Shown: positions 1 through 8,258, numbered from the stretch's first letter. The stretch is DNA of 14,682 bases from Acidimicrobiia bacterium (GCA_003230435.1 QIDW01000256.1:1-14682), one strand, 5' to 3'. The notes: generated from the letters alone by a model not told the origin. Program-made: numbers and translations.

Positions 1-1328
1 GATATCGCCAACGTGCGCGGCGCCGTCGATGCGGCGCCAAGGGCCGTGGACACGAACCCGTCGATACCCGAGGCCCCCCTATTGGCAATCACATTTCCCC
101 GCCTGATGAGATGCGCATCGACCTCACGAATGGAGAGGGACGAGGCCACCACCAGCGTGTCCCATGAGACGTCGTTCAAGGAGCGAACGATCGACGCACC
201 CGTGGGAACCGCGATGTTGTCGAGGGCCTGGTCGACGGCTTGGCGGACCGACGTCTCGGCGGCCATCCACGCGTCGACCCACCGGGAGGCCGTCTTGGCG
301 GTGGCTGCCCTCATGAGTGTCGCCACAGGCTCAGCGTGGAGTACGTCGGTGGCGTTGTTCCTGGGGTCGATTCTCCTCCCCCAACCGTCAACACGGATTC
401 TTCGACCGAACGCCGACTCGATTAGGTCCTCGAGACGCTGACTCGGTCCAACCGTTCCGATCACGTAGACCATCTCGGGGATCAGATGCTCGGGAACGCC
501 TGCTGCCAACACATGGTGGTAGGCGCTCACAACCGACTCGCCACGCATACGAGATAGTGCGGTCGCCAGAACCGGCCACCCGAGAGACTCGGCCGCCTTC
601 ATCACACCGTCGCGGTCGTAATCACCCTCGCCGGCAATGACCAGCCCGCGTGACGATCCGGCAAAATGCAGATCCGCGGGAATTGGCGCCGGAATAGCCG
701 GATTCGCCCAAGGCACACCTGCCGCCCGACCTTCGATGGCGAACGGATATTCAGAGACTTGGGTTCGCCCATCATCGGTGACCGGAACGGTCGGCTCACG
801 GAACGCCAGGTTGAGATGCACCGGGCCCGGTCGGTCTCCCTGACCGAGTGCCATCGTCATAGCCTCCGAGACTGTCGAGCGCCACGATTCGTTGAGATTT
901 GCATCCGACCCGGGGGCCTCGACATCGGTGAAGAACCGCACCCTGTTGCCGTAAAGCCGTATCTGGTCGATCGTCTGGTTTGCACCGACACCACGGAGTT
1001 CCGCGGGCCGGTCCGCTGACAACACCACAAGCGGTGTCAGCGACATGTCCGCCTCAACTATGGCCGGGAAGAAGTTCGCCGGAGCCGTGCCCGATGTGGA
1101 CAACACCGCAGCTGGAAAGCCGGTCGCCTTGGCTCGCCCCAACGCGTGAAAGGCAGCCGAACGTTCGTCCAACACAACCCTGGTCTCGAGGTCGGCATGC
1201 TCCGAGGCCGCGATCGCCAGAGCTGCCGAACGAGACCCCGGGGAGATCACCATCAGGTCGACTCCACATCTGGACAGCTCATCCACAACCACCCGCGCCA
1301 GTGCGGTGCTCGGGTTTGGCTGCTTCAA
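1..1328 (-). CDS. menD: MenD, SEPHCHC synthase (3' end beyond the window)
   Basis: Thiamine-diphosphate enzyme of menaquinone synthesis. It joins isochorismate to the succinyl-TPP adduct from 2-oxoglutarate, giving SEPHCHC and CO2. About 442 codons are visible. The N-terminal SPGSRSAALAIAA motif is the substrate-binding loop, and VVLDERSAAFHALG carries the TPP-activating glutamate. STSGTAPANFFPA and LSADRPAELRGVGANQTIDQ follow. NRGASGIDGFVSTALG lies close to the left edge, just before the TPP/Mg domain. Compared with the usual ~550 residues, about 100 C-terminal residues should lie outside. I chose the TTG at 1328, which overlaps the menC stop (TTGA). GAGGTG sits five bases upstream, the family's N-terminal NPST..ARVVVDEL follows directly, and no ATG or GTG is in frame just upstream. 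It is translationally coupled to menC. Identity is near certain; the start is likely. Confidence 0.95.
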   Translation of the reverse strand, partial: MKQPNPSTALARVVVDELSRCGVDLMVISPGSRSAALAIAASEHADLETRVVLDERSAAFHALGRAKATGFPAAVLSTSGTAPANFFPAIVEADMSLTPLVVLSADRPAELRGVGANQTIDQIRLYGNRVRFFTDVEAPGSDANLNESWRSTVSEAMTMALGQGDRPGPVHLNLAFREPTVPVTDDGRTQVSEYPFAIEGRAAGVPWANPAIPAPIPADLHFAGSSRGLVIAGEGDYDRDGVMKAAESLGWPVLATALSRMRGESVVSAYHHVLAAGVPEHLIPEMVYVIGTVGPSQRLEDLIESAFGRRIRVDGWGRRIDPRNNATDVLHAEPVATLMRAATAKTASRWVDAWMAAETSVRQAVDQALDNIAVPTGASIVRSLNDVSWDTLVVASSLSIREVDAHLIRRGNVIANRGASGIDGFVSTALGAASTAPRTLAI

Positions 1329-2284
1329 GTGAGCACCTCGGCCGCGGCTCGAAGCTTGCGGAGCAACTCGGCGGAACGTGCCCGTTCCGGTCGCCACCGC
1401 TCGAGAAGATCTGGGTGCGGCTCGGGTCGCCGAACGTCGAGCAAGCCGTTATTGGGAATCAGTGGGTTCAGGGTCGGATCGCCTTCGATCAAAGCAACGG
1501 TTCCCAGACCGCAGGCGTAAGGCAAGTCATCGAGAAGCGACGCTGCGAGCAACCCGGCGTACATGCCTACAGAGGTTTCGAGCGCCGAGGAGATGACCAC
1601 AGGGATTGTGGAGCGCCCGGCGAGGTCGAGCACCCGCTCCACCCCTCCCATAGGCTGGCACTTCAGAATCAGCACGTCGGCAGCACCCTCTTCAAGAACT
1701 CGCAAAGGATGAGGACTCCGCCGGACAAGCTCGTCGGCTGCGAGAGGGACTTCGGTGCGTCTACGTAGCTCGGCCATGTCCTCGATTGTGGCGACCGGCT
1801 GTTCCGCGTATTGCAGGTTGAATCGTGAGAGAGACTCGAGGCGCCTGGTGGCGGTGTCGAGATCCCAGGAGGCGTTCACGTCGATGCGCAGATGCCCGGC
1901 GGTGCCCAATGCATCGCGCACGGCCGACAGCCTCTCTTCGTCGTCGATCTCGGTGTCACCGGGGTCCCCTATCTTGACTTTCGCCGTGGTGGCACCTGAC
2001 TCCATGACCAGAGATGCGGCCGTATCCGGAGCGACTGCGGGCACCGTCACATTTACCGGTATCGCCGAACGACCAGGGTCGGGGATCTTCCCACTGGCGA
2101 GTTCGAGGGCTGCTGCCAGCCATCGGGTGGTGACGGCGGGTGGGTAGTCAGGGAAAGGCGAGAACTCCCCCCAGCCGGATGGGCCCTTGATCAGGACAGC
2201 CTCCCGGTGGTCGACACTACGAAAACGATGCCGCATGGGAATCCGGACCGGGTAGAGCTCCAGCGATGCAAGGACCGAGGTCAT
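1325..2284 (-). CDS. menC: MenC, o-succinylbenzoate synthase
   Basis: Enolase-superfamily enzyme that dehydrates SHCHC to o-succinylbenzoate in menaquinone synthesis. It has 319 residues, the short actinobacterial form. GPSGWGEFSPFPDYPP near residue 34 is the actinobacterial capping-domain signature. The catalytic set is visible: TAKVKIG gives the KxK pair (K102, K104); metal ligands are D135 (IDVN), E161 (YAEQP) and D184 (AADE); K208 in LILKCQP is the second base. ISSALETSVG (231-240) fits the usual SS.E substrate loop. The ATG at 2284 overlaps the cytochrome stop as ATGA. A strong GGAGGAG eight bases upstream supports this start. The stop overlaps the menD TTG, so menC and menD should be made together. 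No defect is seen. Confidence 0.95.
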   Translation of the reverse strand: MTSVLASLELYPVRIPMRHRFRSVDHREAVLIKGPSGWGEFSPFPDYPPAVTTRWLAAALELASGKIPDPGRSAIPVNVTVPAVAPDTAASLVMESGATTAKVKIGDPGDTEIDDEERLSAVRDALGTAGHLRIDVNASWDLDTATRRLESLSRFNLQYAEQPVATIEDMAELRRRTEVPLAADELVRRSPHPLRVLEEGAADVLILKCQPMGGVERVLDLAGRSTIPVVISSALETSVGMYAGLLAASLLDDLPYACGLGTVALIEGDPTLNPLIPNNGLLDVRRPEPHPDLLERWRPERARSAELLRKLRAAAEVLT

Positions 2285-2634
2285 CCCGCCTGCTCCTCCC
2301 GGAGGTATACGACGAGACGATCGAGTTGCTCGTCATTCAAAGAAGAGGAGAAGGACACCATGCGCCCCCGCCCGTTCATGATTGTGAACTCCAGGAATGC
2401 ATCGGCTTGGTTGGCCGCGTTCGATCCAGGACCAAGCGGCGGGCCGATACCGCCATTGAGGTCGTCACCATGACAGTTGGCACAAAGCTGTTGATAGATC
2501 TCCTCGCCCGAAGCGTCATCTGCCGGGCGGCCGACCGAACAAGCCGATAGAACAAGAAGCATCACGACAGAGAGACGTCGCACAATGTCGATGGTAGGAA
2601 ACGAGGGCTTCCCAACCTCAATCAGATTCAACAC
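2281..2634 (-). CDS. Small monohaem cytochrome c lipoprotein
   Basis: 117 residues from the longest start. A positively charged VRR and a hydrophobic run lead to the lipobox LVLSAC (Cys32), so a lipid-anchored extracytoplasmic protein is expected. Haem attachment is CANCH (51-55), followed by GGIGPPLG. Met92 in NGRGRMVSFS is the likely sixth ligand, and LNDEQLDRLVVYLRE is the usual class I C-terminal helix. The role is probably electron transfer to or from a membrane complex; the partner is unknown. The GTG at 2634 directly abuts the manC stop (TGAGTG). A GTG at 2583 (VRRLSVV...) gives a more typical 14-residue signal and is a serious alternative; neither has a clear Shine-Dalgarno. It lies between manC and menC, next to menaquinone genes, which fits a respiratory role. 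Confidence 0.85.
   Translation of the reverse strand: MLNLIEVGKPSFPTIDIVRRLSVVMLLVLSACSVGRPADDASGEEIYQQLCANCHGDDLNGGIGPPLGPGSNAANQADAFLEFTIMNGRGRMVSFSSSLNDEQLDRLVVYLREEQAG
2293..2299 (-). promoter_or_regulatory. Ribosome binding site of menC
   Basis: GGAGGAG on the minus strand, eight bases before the menC ATG and inside the last codons of the cytochrome gene. It is the best Shine-Dalgarno match in the manC-to-menD block. It indicates that menC is initiated independently as well as by coupling, and it fixes the menC start. Confidence 0.6.
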
Positions 2635-2651
2635 TCAATCAGATTCAACAC
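2618..2651. repeat. Exact 17-bp tandem duplication at a gene junction
   Basis: The 17-base unit tcaatcagattcaacac occurs twice without a gap, at 2618-2634 and 2635-2651. The right copy encodes the last residues and stop of the mannose-1-phosphate guanylyltransferase. The left copy supplies the upstream GTG start and first codons of the cytochrome ORF. Seventeen is not a multiple of three, so the second copy is read in another frame. It looks like a recent slippage duplication. Confidence 0.9.
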
Positions 2652-3672
2652 GCTCGGCGAGATCCTTGACCAGCTGCGATTGGTCGCGGGGCACAACGAG
2701 AACTGCATCTGGTGTCTCAACGACAACAACATCACTCACACCTGCGACCGCCACCGTTCGCGATGTGGCTTTCACGAGAGAGCCTTCAACATCGATGAGG
2801 ACCACCTCGCCTGATGTGACGTTCCCCCGATCGTCTTTCTTCGAAATCGACCACATGGCCTCGAAAGATCCAACGTCGTCCCAACCCACATCGATCGGCA
2901 TAACCACCGCCTCCTCCGTCTTCTCCATGATTGCGTGGTCCAGAGAGACTCTCTCGACGTTCAGGAATTCGGCACCCAGTTCTACGATCCCGTCGACCGG
3001 GGCCCGCATGGCAGCCGTGACGCCGTCCAGAATCTCCGGACAATGCCGCTGAGCCTTCATCAGGAGCCCGGCAGCCGAGACGACGAACATTCCCGAGTTC
3101 CAGACGTGATTCCCATCTGCGGTCAACCGTTCGGCCTCTTTCAGGCCAGGCTTCTCCTTGAAACGAGACACTCTGAACGCACCCGACAACGGTTCACCCA
3201 ACTCGATGTAGCCATAGCCAGTTTCGGCTCTAGAGGGCACTACCCCGAAAGTAACGACGGAACCCCCCGCCGCGTATCCGACGGATTGGATCACAGCGTC
3301 GGCGAAGGCGTTCGGATCTCGAATCAGATGATCGGAGGGAAGGATTGCCAATACATCGGCCGGCTCCGATGACAGCGCTGCCGCCAGTGACGCCGGAGCA
3401 GTGTTCCTGCCTTCGGGCTCGACGAGTATCAGGTGGATGTCAACACCAGACACAGCGGCGGCGGCGGCGACGAGCTTGGTGTGGGCTGATCCGGTTACAA
3501 CGATCGGCGACGATACCCCCGGTTGGCCTGCAAGACGCTGCAGAGCTTGGACGAACAGCGAGTCTCCCCCGGTCAGCGGGGCAAACTGTTTAGGTAGCTC
3601 GGGGGTGGAAAGCGGCCACAGACGGGTCCCGGCCCCGCCGGAGAGAATCACAGGTCGGATCAATGCCACCAA
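2635..3672 (-). CDS. manC: Mannose-1-phosphate guanylyltransferase (GDP-mannose synthesis)
   Basis: Nucleotidyltransferase that makes GDP-mannose from mannose-1-phosphate and GTP, the mannosyl donor for glycans and glycolipids. It has 345 residues. The N-terminal signature is LSGGAGTRLWPLS (10-22) with PKQF at 27-30. ILPSDHLIRD near residue 110 is the nucleotide/metal loop. The late motifs VSLDHAIMEK and DVGWDDVGSF are typical of the family. It carries only the pyrophosphorylase domain and lacks the C-terminal cupin isomerase domain of the ~470-residue bifunctional enzymes. The start is uncertain: TTG 3672, GTG 3669 and TTG 3663 are all in frame, and none has a clear ribosome site. It lies 24 bases after the charged-helix gene and touches the cytochrome gene, so it is probably in their operon. 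Confidence 0.9.
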   Translation of the reverse strand: MVALIRPVILSGGAGTRLWPLSTPELPKQFAPLTGGDSLFVQALQRLAGQPGVSSPIVVTGSAHTKLVAAAAAVSGVDIHLILVEPEGRNTAPASLAAALSSEPADVLAILPSDHLIRDPNAFADAVIQSVGYAAGGSVVTFGVVPSRAETGYGYIELGEPLSGAFRVSRFKEKPGLKEAERLTADGNHVWNSGMFVVSAAGLLMKAQRHCPEILDGVTAAMRAPVDGIVELGAEFLNVERVSLDHAIMEKTEEAVVMPIDVGWDDVGSFEAMWSISKKDDRGNVTSGEVVLIDVEGSLVKATSRTVAVAGVSDVVVVETPDAVLVVPRDQSQLVKDLAERVESD

Positions 3673-3696
3673 CTGAGCGTACCGGCGACCCGTGTT

Positions 3697-5328
3697 TCAG
3701 TCAGACGAGGAGATAGACACGTAACCACACTCCTCGCAAATGGAGCGGCCTATCCCAATTCCACCCGGGGCTTCCACGAGTTCGTGGACGTGGTTGCGGC
3801 CACCGCGACTGAAAGCATTCTTCACGGCACCCATGATTCCTGACTTCTCGCGGGGCGCACCGGCGAGAGCAGGCTCGGGCTGAGAGTCTGAGTCGGGGTC
3901 GGGCTCTGGCTCGGTGTCAGGCTCTTCGAATTCACCAAGATCGACTACTAGCTGCTTGGAGACCTCGGAATCGTCGCTTTCGCCTGACGTTGAGAGAATC
4001 TCCTTGACTATTTCTGGTGGTGTCTCTTCGACAGCCCCCTCGTCCGACGCTTCTTCCACATCCAAACGCTCCTGCTCGAGCGCAGCCGCGGCCTGTTCCG
4101 CGGCGGCCTGCTCCGCCTTGATACGTTCCTTGTCGAGTTTCTTGGCGTCTAAACGTTCCTGGGAAACCCTGTCAGCCTCCAGTTGCAGGTCTTCGGCGCG
4201 CTGCGACTCGAGTTGCTCCATCTCGGCCTGGATGGCCTCCCTGCGCTCGGCGTCGCGTTGTTCTTGTTCGGCGCGCTCGACATCGAGTCGTTCGATCTCT
4301 TTGCGCTTCTTCTCGATACTCGCCAGTTCCTTACGGGCAGACTCGGCACGATCAGCTTCAAGACGCTCCATGTCGGCGCGCTGCTGCTCCAACTGCTGGG
4401 CTTCCGCCCTGGCGACCTCGAGTCGCTCATTCTCAAGACGCTCTCGCTCCTTACGCTCCGCTTCAAGACGCTCCATGTCGGCGCGCTCGGCTTGAAGTCT
4501 TTCCATCTCCTCACGGGACGCTTCGAACCGCTCCGCTTCGAGGCGTTGCTGGTCCTCACGTTCGGATTCCAGACGCTTCATCTCGAGACGGAAGGCCTCA
4601 ACTCGATCTGCTTCCATCTGCTCGGCCCTGAGACGCTCTGCCTCCAGGCTCAGCTTTTCTGCCTCGAGTCTCGCCCGCTCTTCTTCGATAGAACGCTTCT
4701 CGTCTTCAAGACGCCCAGATTCAAGACGCTGCTGCTCGGCTCGTTCTGCTTCGGCGCGCTGTGCTTCGAGACGGTCCCCCTCATCTCCAGTGGTTTCGCC
4801 AATGACCGGGATCCGGGTCTCGGTAGCGGGTTGAACCGACTCGATGCTCTTGTCCTTGACAGATATGGACTCGATCTCTTGTGTCACCGACTCCGCGGTG
4901 ATCTCGTTTTGCCGGACAGGCCCATTCTCGGACAGGAATCCACTGCGTTCAGCCTGAAGGTTTTCGACCATCGCATTTCGAAGCTCTGAGACCTTCGAAG
5001 GTGTCGTGCCCTTACGTGATCGACGGACAGCAACCGGTCGGCGCGCGACGTTCATTGACTTGAACCGGGCCCATACCTCTGCCATGTGTTCGACCCCGCG
5101 GTAGGCGAAGTCGATTGGGTCATCGGCGAGGAAAGTTACCTCTTCCCCCCCCAACTCCACCTGAAAGGCACTCGAAACAAGACGTCGGGCTTGGACGTCA
5201 TAAAGAGACCACCGACCGAGAGATTCGCCCTCGAGGACCACCTCAGCCTGAACGCCATCGATCAGGAAAGTGGCCGGAACCCCCGGGTGGTCGACTTCTG
5301 GTACCCGGATTTGACCGGTGAACTTCAC
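3697..5328 (-). CDS. Charged long-helix protein, beta-rich N-terminus and CxxC tail; function unknown
   Basis: 543 residues; I do not recognise a named family. Residues 1-92 look like a compact beta-rich domain (...GRWSLYDVQ..., ...FLADDPIDFAYRGVEHM...), perhaps PH-like. Residues 93-183 are variable and probably disordered. Residues 184-428 are almost wholly E, R, A, L, Q, D and K, with many RLEAER/MERLEA units. That predicts a very long coiled coil or single stable helix of roughly 35 nm. An acidic proline-rich linker (EPDTEPEPDPDSD) follows. The C-terminal ~45 residues contain HVH (513-515) and SICEECGY (Cys531, Cys534), a possible metal site. No signal peptide or membrane segment is seen, so it is likely cytoplasmic and structural. 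The start is GTG 5328 with a weak AGGT upstream. It begins 93 bases after gcvP and precedes manC by 24 bases. Confidence 0.8.
   Translation of the reverse strand: MKFTGQIRVPEVDHPGVPATFLIDGVQAEVVLEGESLGRWSLYDVQARRLVSSAFQVELGGEEVTFLADDPIDFAYRGVEHMAEVWARFKSMNVARRPVAVRRSRKGTTPSKVSELRNAMVENLQAERSGFLSENGPVRQNEITAESVTQEIESISVKDKSIESVQPATETRIPVIGETTGDEGDRLEAQRAEAERAEQQRLESGRLEDEKRSIEEERARLEAEKLSLEAERLRAEQMEADRVEAFRLEMKRLESEREDQQRLEAERFEASREEMERLQAERADMERLEAERKERERLENERLEVARAEAQQLEQQRADMERLEADRAESARKELASIEKKRKEIERLDVERAEQEQRDAERREAIQAEMEQLESQRAEDLQLEADRVSQERLDAKKLDKERIKAEQAAAEQAAAALEQERLDVEEASDEGAVEETPPEIVKEILSTSGESDDSEVSKQLVVDLGEFEEPDTEPEPDPDSDSQPEPALAGAPREKSGIMGAVKNAFSRGGRNHVHELVEAPGGIGIGRSICEECGYVSISSSD
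4355..4487. repeat. 28-bp direct repeat pair inside the charged-helix gene
   Basis: The same 28 bases occur at 4355-4382 and 4460-4487, 105 bases apart start to start, i.e. 35 codons or five heptads. They encode RADMERLEA twice in the same frame. The surrounding region holds many weaker copies (cgctc, gcttc, agacgc words). This points to growth of the helix by unequal duplication. Confidence 0.85.
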
Positions 5329-5396
5329 CGCTTTACCTACCCATCAGCCGCAGCAAATTGGATCTTCACAGGTAACGATCCCATTGCTTGGCGGAA

Positions 5397-5402
5397 TGTC
5401 AA
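5397..5402 (-). promoter_or_regulatory. Candidate -35 box upstream of the charged-helix gene
   Basis: A perfect TTGACA on the minus strand lies about 69 bases before the GTG at 5328, just past the gcvP stop. I find no convincing -10 box at 16-18 bases, so this is weak. If real, the charged-helix gene and those after it could be transcribed apart from gcvP. Confidence 0.25.
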
Positions 5403-5421
5403 GGCCGCTGGCGACACACCG

Positions 5422-8247
5422 CTAGCGGTAGGCTTCCAATGGAGGGCAGGCACAGATCAGATTCCGGTCGCCACCCACACCGTCGACCCGACCAACCGGC
5501 GCCCAGTACTTGGAGACTTTGAGGCTTTCGATGGGGAAGGCCGCTTCCTCCCTCGTATAGGCACGATCCCAATCGGTGGCCGCAACATCCTCCGTGGTGT
5601 GGGGCGCGAGGACAAGCGGATTGTCCTCCGGTGGCCACTCCCCCGAACCGACCCGATCCGCCTCTGAACGGATCGCGATCATCGCCTCACAGAAACGATC
5701 GAGCTCGGAGAGACTCTCTGATTCCGTCGGCTCAACCATCAACGTGCCCGCCACAGGAAAGGAGAGCGTTGGAGCATGGAATCCGTAGTCGGCTAGGCGC
5801 TTGGCCACGTCCTCGGCAGTTATTCCGGTCTCCTTGGTAAGCGGGCGAAGGTCGAGAATGCATTCGTGGGCAACACGGCCGCCTTCACCTGAGTAGAGCA
5901 CCGGAAAATGGGGGTCGAGTCGTCGAGCAACGTAATTCGCTGACAGGATCGCTACCCGAGTCGCTTGTCGCAGTCCCTCGGCTCCCATGAGACGGAGGTA
6001 GGCGTATGGAATTGCCAGGATCCCGGCCGACCCGAACGGAGCCCCCGATACAGGCCCAATCCCTGTCTCCGGACCGGCTTCGGCCAACAGAGGATGACTC
6101 GGAAGGAACGGTGCCAGGTGTGCCGCAGCTCCCACAGGCCCGATGCCGGGGCCTCCGCCGCCATGGGGGATGGTGAATGTCTTGTGAAGATTGAGATGAC
6201 CGATGTCGGCACCAAACTCGGCCGGGCGGGCAAGCCCCACCAACGCATTGAGGTTGGCGCCGTCAACATAAACCTGACCGCCGTGGGAGTGGACAGTCTC
6301 CGTAAGTCGCTTGATTCCTTCTTCGAAGACGCCGTGTGTCGAGGGATACGTCACCATCGCCGCCGCTAGCTCATCGGCATGCTCCGCGACCTTGGCATCA
6401 AGATCGTCGAGGTCGATGTTGCCTCCGTCGTCGGTGGCGACGACAACGACACGCATACCGGCCATTACTGCCGAGGCGGCGTTGGTCCCATGAGCTGATG
6501 CGGGGATGAGGCACACATCACGACGCTCATCACCTCTCGATCGGTGATAGGCAGATATGGCGAGAAGGCCAGCCAGCTCCCCTTGAGATCCCGCATTGGG
6601 ATGCAATGAGACAGAGTCATACCCGGTGGTCTCAGCGAGATAGGTCTCGAGTTCGGAGATCAGTTGCATGTACCCCGCAGCCTGATCGACCGGCACATAT
6701 GGGTGGACGTCGGCGAATCCCGACCAGGTTATTGGGACCATCTCGGTCGTCGCGTTGAGTTTCATCGTGCACGAACCGAGCGGAATCATGCTGCGGTCCA
6801 ATGCCAGGTCCTTGTCGGCGAGTCTTCGCAGATAACGAAGCATCTCGTGCTCCGACTGGTGAAGACTGAATACGGGGTGGGTCATGAAGGCGGACTTTCT
6901 CGTCGCTTCAGCCGGTACGCCACCCATGCCAGGCGAGACAGGTGTCTCCGCCCCAAACGCCACCAGGACCTTTAGAACGATCTCCTCAGTGGTCTTCTCA
7001 TCGAGTGAAACCCGGACGTGGCCATCATCGACGAACCCCAGGTTGATGCCAGCTTGCAGCGCGCCGGCCACGACTTCCTTTGCTCTCCCCGGCGTCTGAA
7101 CCGTGATCGTGTCAAACCACGTCTCGCTCGCAAGTTGATAACCCGACTCGGCCAACCCTCCAGCCAGAAGGGTTGTGAGTCGGTTCACTTCACCAGCGAT
7201 GGCTCTCAGACCTTCGGGTCCGTGCCAACACCCGTAAAGGCCGGCGATGACCGCCAGAAGAACCTGGGCAGTGCAGACATTGGAAGTCGCCTTTTCGCGA
7301 CGGATGTGCTGTTCCCTCGTCTGAAGTGCCAGCCGATAGGCGGGGCGACCAGTGCGATCCTTGGAGACACCGACGAGACGCCCGGGCAGACCTCTCACCA
7401 GTTCTTCCCTGGTCGAAATGAACCCGGCGTGGGGACCTCCGTAACCAAGAGGCACACCGAAACGCTGCGCCGAGCCGACCGTTATGTCGGCGCCCCACTC
7501 CCCCGGTGGTTTGAGCATCGTCAAGGAGAGAAGGTCGGTGGCGACCACGACGAAAGAACTGGCCTCGTGGAATGAGTCTGCGACATCCCGCTGATCGCGA
7601 ATTGCGCCGCTCGAACCTGGGTACTGGAGGAGCACACCAAACGCGAGAGACGGATCAACGTCATCATCCAGGTCACGCACGTCGATTCCTGCGGCTCTCG
7701 CCCGGGTGCCAACAACTGCCTTCGTCGGCTCGTGACAGTCGGGATCGATGTAGAAGATCTTGGCGTTGCCTCGATAGAGACGACGACTCATTGCCATTGC
7801 CTCGGCGGCTGCCGTTGGCTCATCGAGAAGGGAGGCGTTTGCGATGTCTAGTCCGGTGAGATCCGAGACCATTGTCTGGAAGTTGAGGAGAGCCTCGAGA
7901 CGACCCTGGGAAATCTCAGGCTGATATGGGGTGTATGCGGTGTACCACGCCGGATTCTCGAGGACATTCCTCTGAATGACTGGAGGCATGATCGTGTCGT
8001 GGTAACCAAGCCCGATGAGGGAAGTGAGCACTCTGTTCAGACCGGCGAGTTCGGAGAGCCTTGCCACGACTTCCGGCTCCGTGAGAGCATCCGGCAGATC
8101 TAACTCTGTGTTGAGGATGGATCCAGGGACCGTTTGATCTATCAGATCATCGAGGGACGTTGCTCCGATTGTCGCGAGCATTTTCTCCACGTCCGCGACG
8201 CGTGGTCCGATGTGCCGGTCCGCGAACCTCTCCGTGGGATGGGGCAT
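5422..8247 (-). CDS. gcvP: Glycine dehydrogenase (decarboxylating), glycine cleavage P protein
   Basis: PLP enzyme of the glycine cleavage system. It decarboxylates glycine and passes the aminomethyl group to the lipoyl arm of the H protein. At 941 residues it is the fused one-chain type, not the split GcvPA/GcvPB form. Markers in order: FADRHIGPR at the N-terminus; SMIPLGSCTMKLNATTEM at the start of the C-terminal half; HPNAGSQGE; LNLHKTFTIPHGGGGPG with the PLP lysine at residue 689; and the conserved end ICACPPLEAYR. The ATG at 8247 has AGGAGA six bases upstream and follows a glycine riboswitch. The partners gcvT and gcvH are not in the window, so they must be encoded elsewhere. No frameshift is seen. 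Confidence 0.97.
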   Translation of the reverse strand: MPHPTERFADRHIGPRVADVEKMLATIGATSLDDLIDQTVPGSILNTELDLPDALTEPEVVARLSELAGLNRVLTSLIGLGYHDTIMPPVIQRNVLENPAWYTAYTPYQPEISQGRLEALLNFQTMVSDLTGLDIANASLLDEPTAAAEAMAMSRRLYRGNAKIFYIDPDCHEPTKAVVGTRARAAGIDVRDLDDDVDPSLAFGVLLQYPGSSGAIRDQRDVADSFHEASSFVVVATDLLSLTMLKPPGEWGADITVGSAQRFGVPLGYGGPHAGFISTREELVRGLPGRLVGVSKDRTGRPAYRLALQTREQHIRREKATSNVCTAQVLLAVIAGLYGCWHGPEGLRAIAGEVNRLTTLLAGGLAESGYQLASETWFDTITVQTPGRAKEVVAGALQAGINLGFVDDGHVRVSLDEKTTEEIVLKVLVAFGAETPVSPGMGGVPAEATRKSAFMTHPVFSLHQSEHEMLRYLRRLADKDLALDRSMIPLGSCTMKLNATTEMVPITWSGFADVHPYVPVDQAAGYMQLISELETYLAETTGYDSVSLHPNAGSQGELAGLLAISAYHRSRGDERRDVCLIPASAHGTNAASAVMAGMRVVVVATDDGGNIDLDDLDAKVAEHADELAAAMVTYPSTHGVFEEGIKRLTETVHSHGGQVYVDGANLNALVGLARPAEFGADIGHLNLHKTFTIPHGGGGPGIGPVGAAAHLAPFLPSHPLLAEAGPETGIGPVSGAPFGSAGILAIPYAYLRLMGAEGLRQATRVAILSANYVARRLDPHFPVLYSGEGGRVAHECILDLRPLTKETGITAEDVAKRLADYGFHAPTLSFPVAGTLMVEPTESESLSELDRFCEAMIAIRSEADRVGSGEWPPEDNPLVLAPHTTEDVAATDWDRAYTREEAAFPIESLKVSKYWAPVGRVDGVGGDRNLICACPPLEAYR

Positions 8248-8252
8248 TGGTG

Positions 8253-8258
8253 TCTCCT
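8253..8258 (-). promoter_or_regulatory. Ribosome binding site of gcvP
   Basis: AGGAGA on the minus strand, five bases before the gcvP ATG. A complementary CUCCU lies within the riboswitch aptamer (plus-strand 8340-8344), so sequestration of this site when glycine is absent is a plausible control mechanism. That pairing is inferred, not shown. Confidence 0.6.

Noticed and set aside
980..1768. 262-codon plus-strand reading frame
   Set aside because: It lies antisense across the end of menC and the start of menD, both of which have clear family motifs. The product is rich in P, R and S with no recognisable domain.
3914..4495. 193-codon serine-rich plus-strand frame
   Set aside because: Low-complexity shadow of the same charged-helix gene; serine runs come from reading its repeats in antisense.
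4183..4989. 268-codon plus-strand reading frame rich in L and F
   Set aside because: It is the mirror of the E/R/L-repeat gene on the other strand: repeated GAG/CTC codons stay open in the antisense frame.
3697..5328. CRISPR-like or satellite repeats in the charged-helix gene
   Set aside because: The repeats are in frame, irregular in spacing and translate into a continuous helix; there are no unique spacers.
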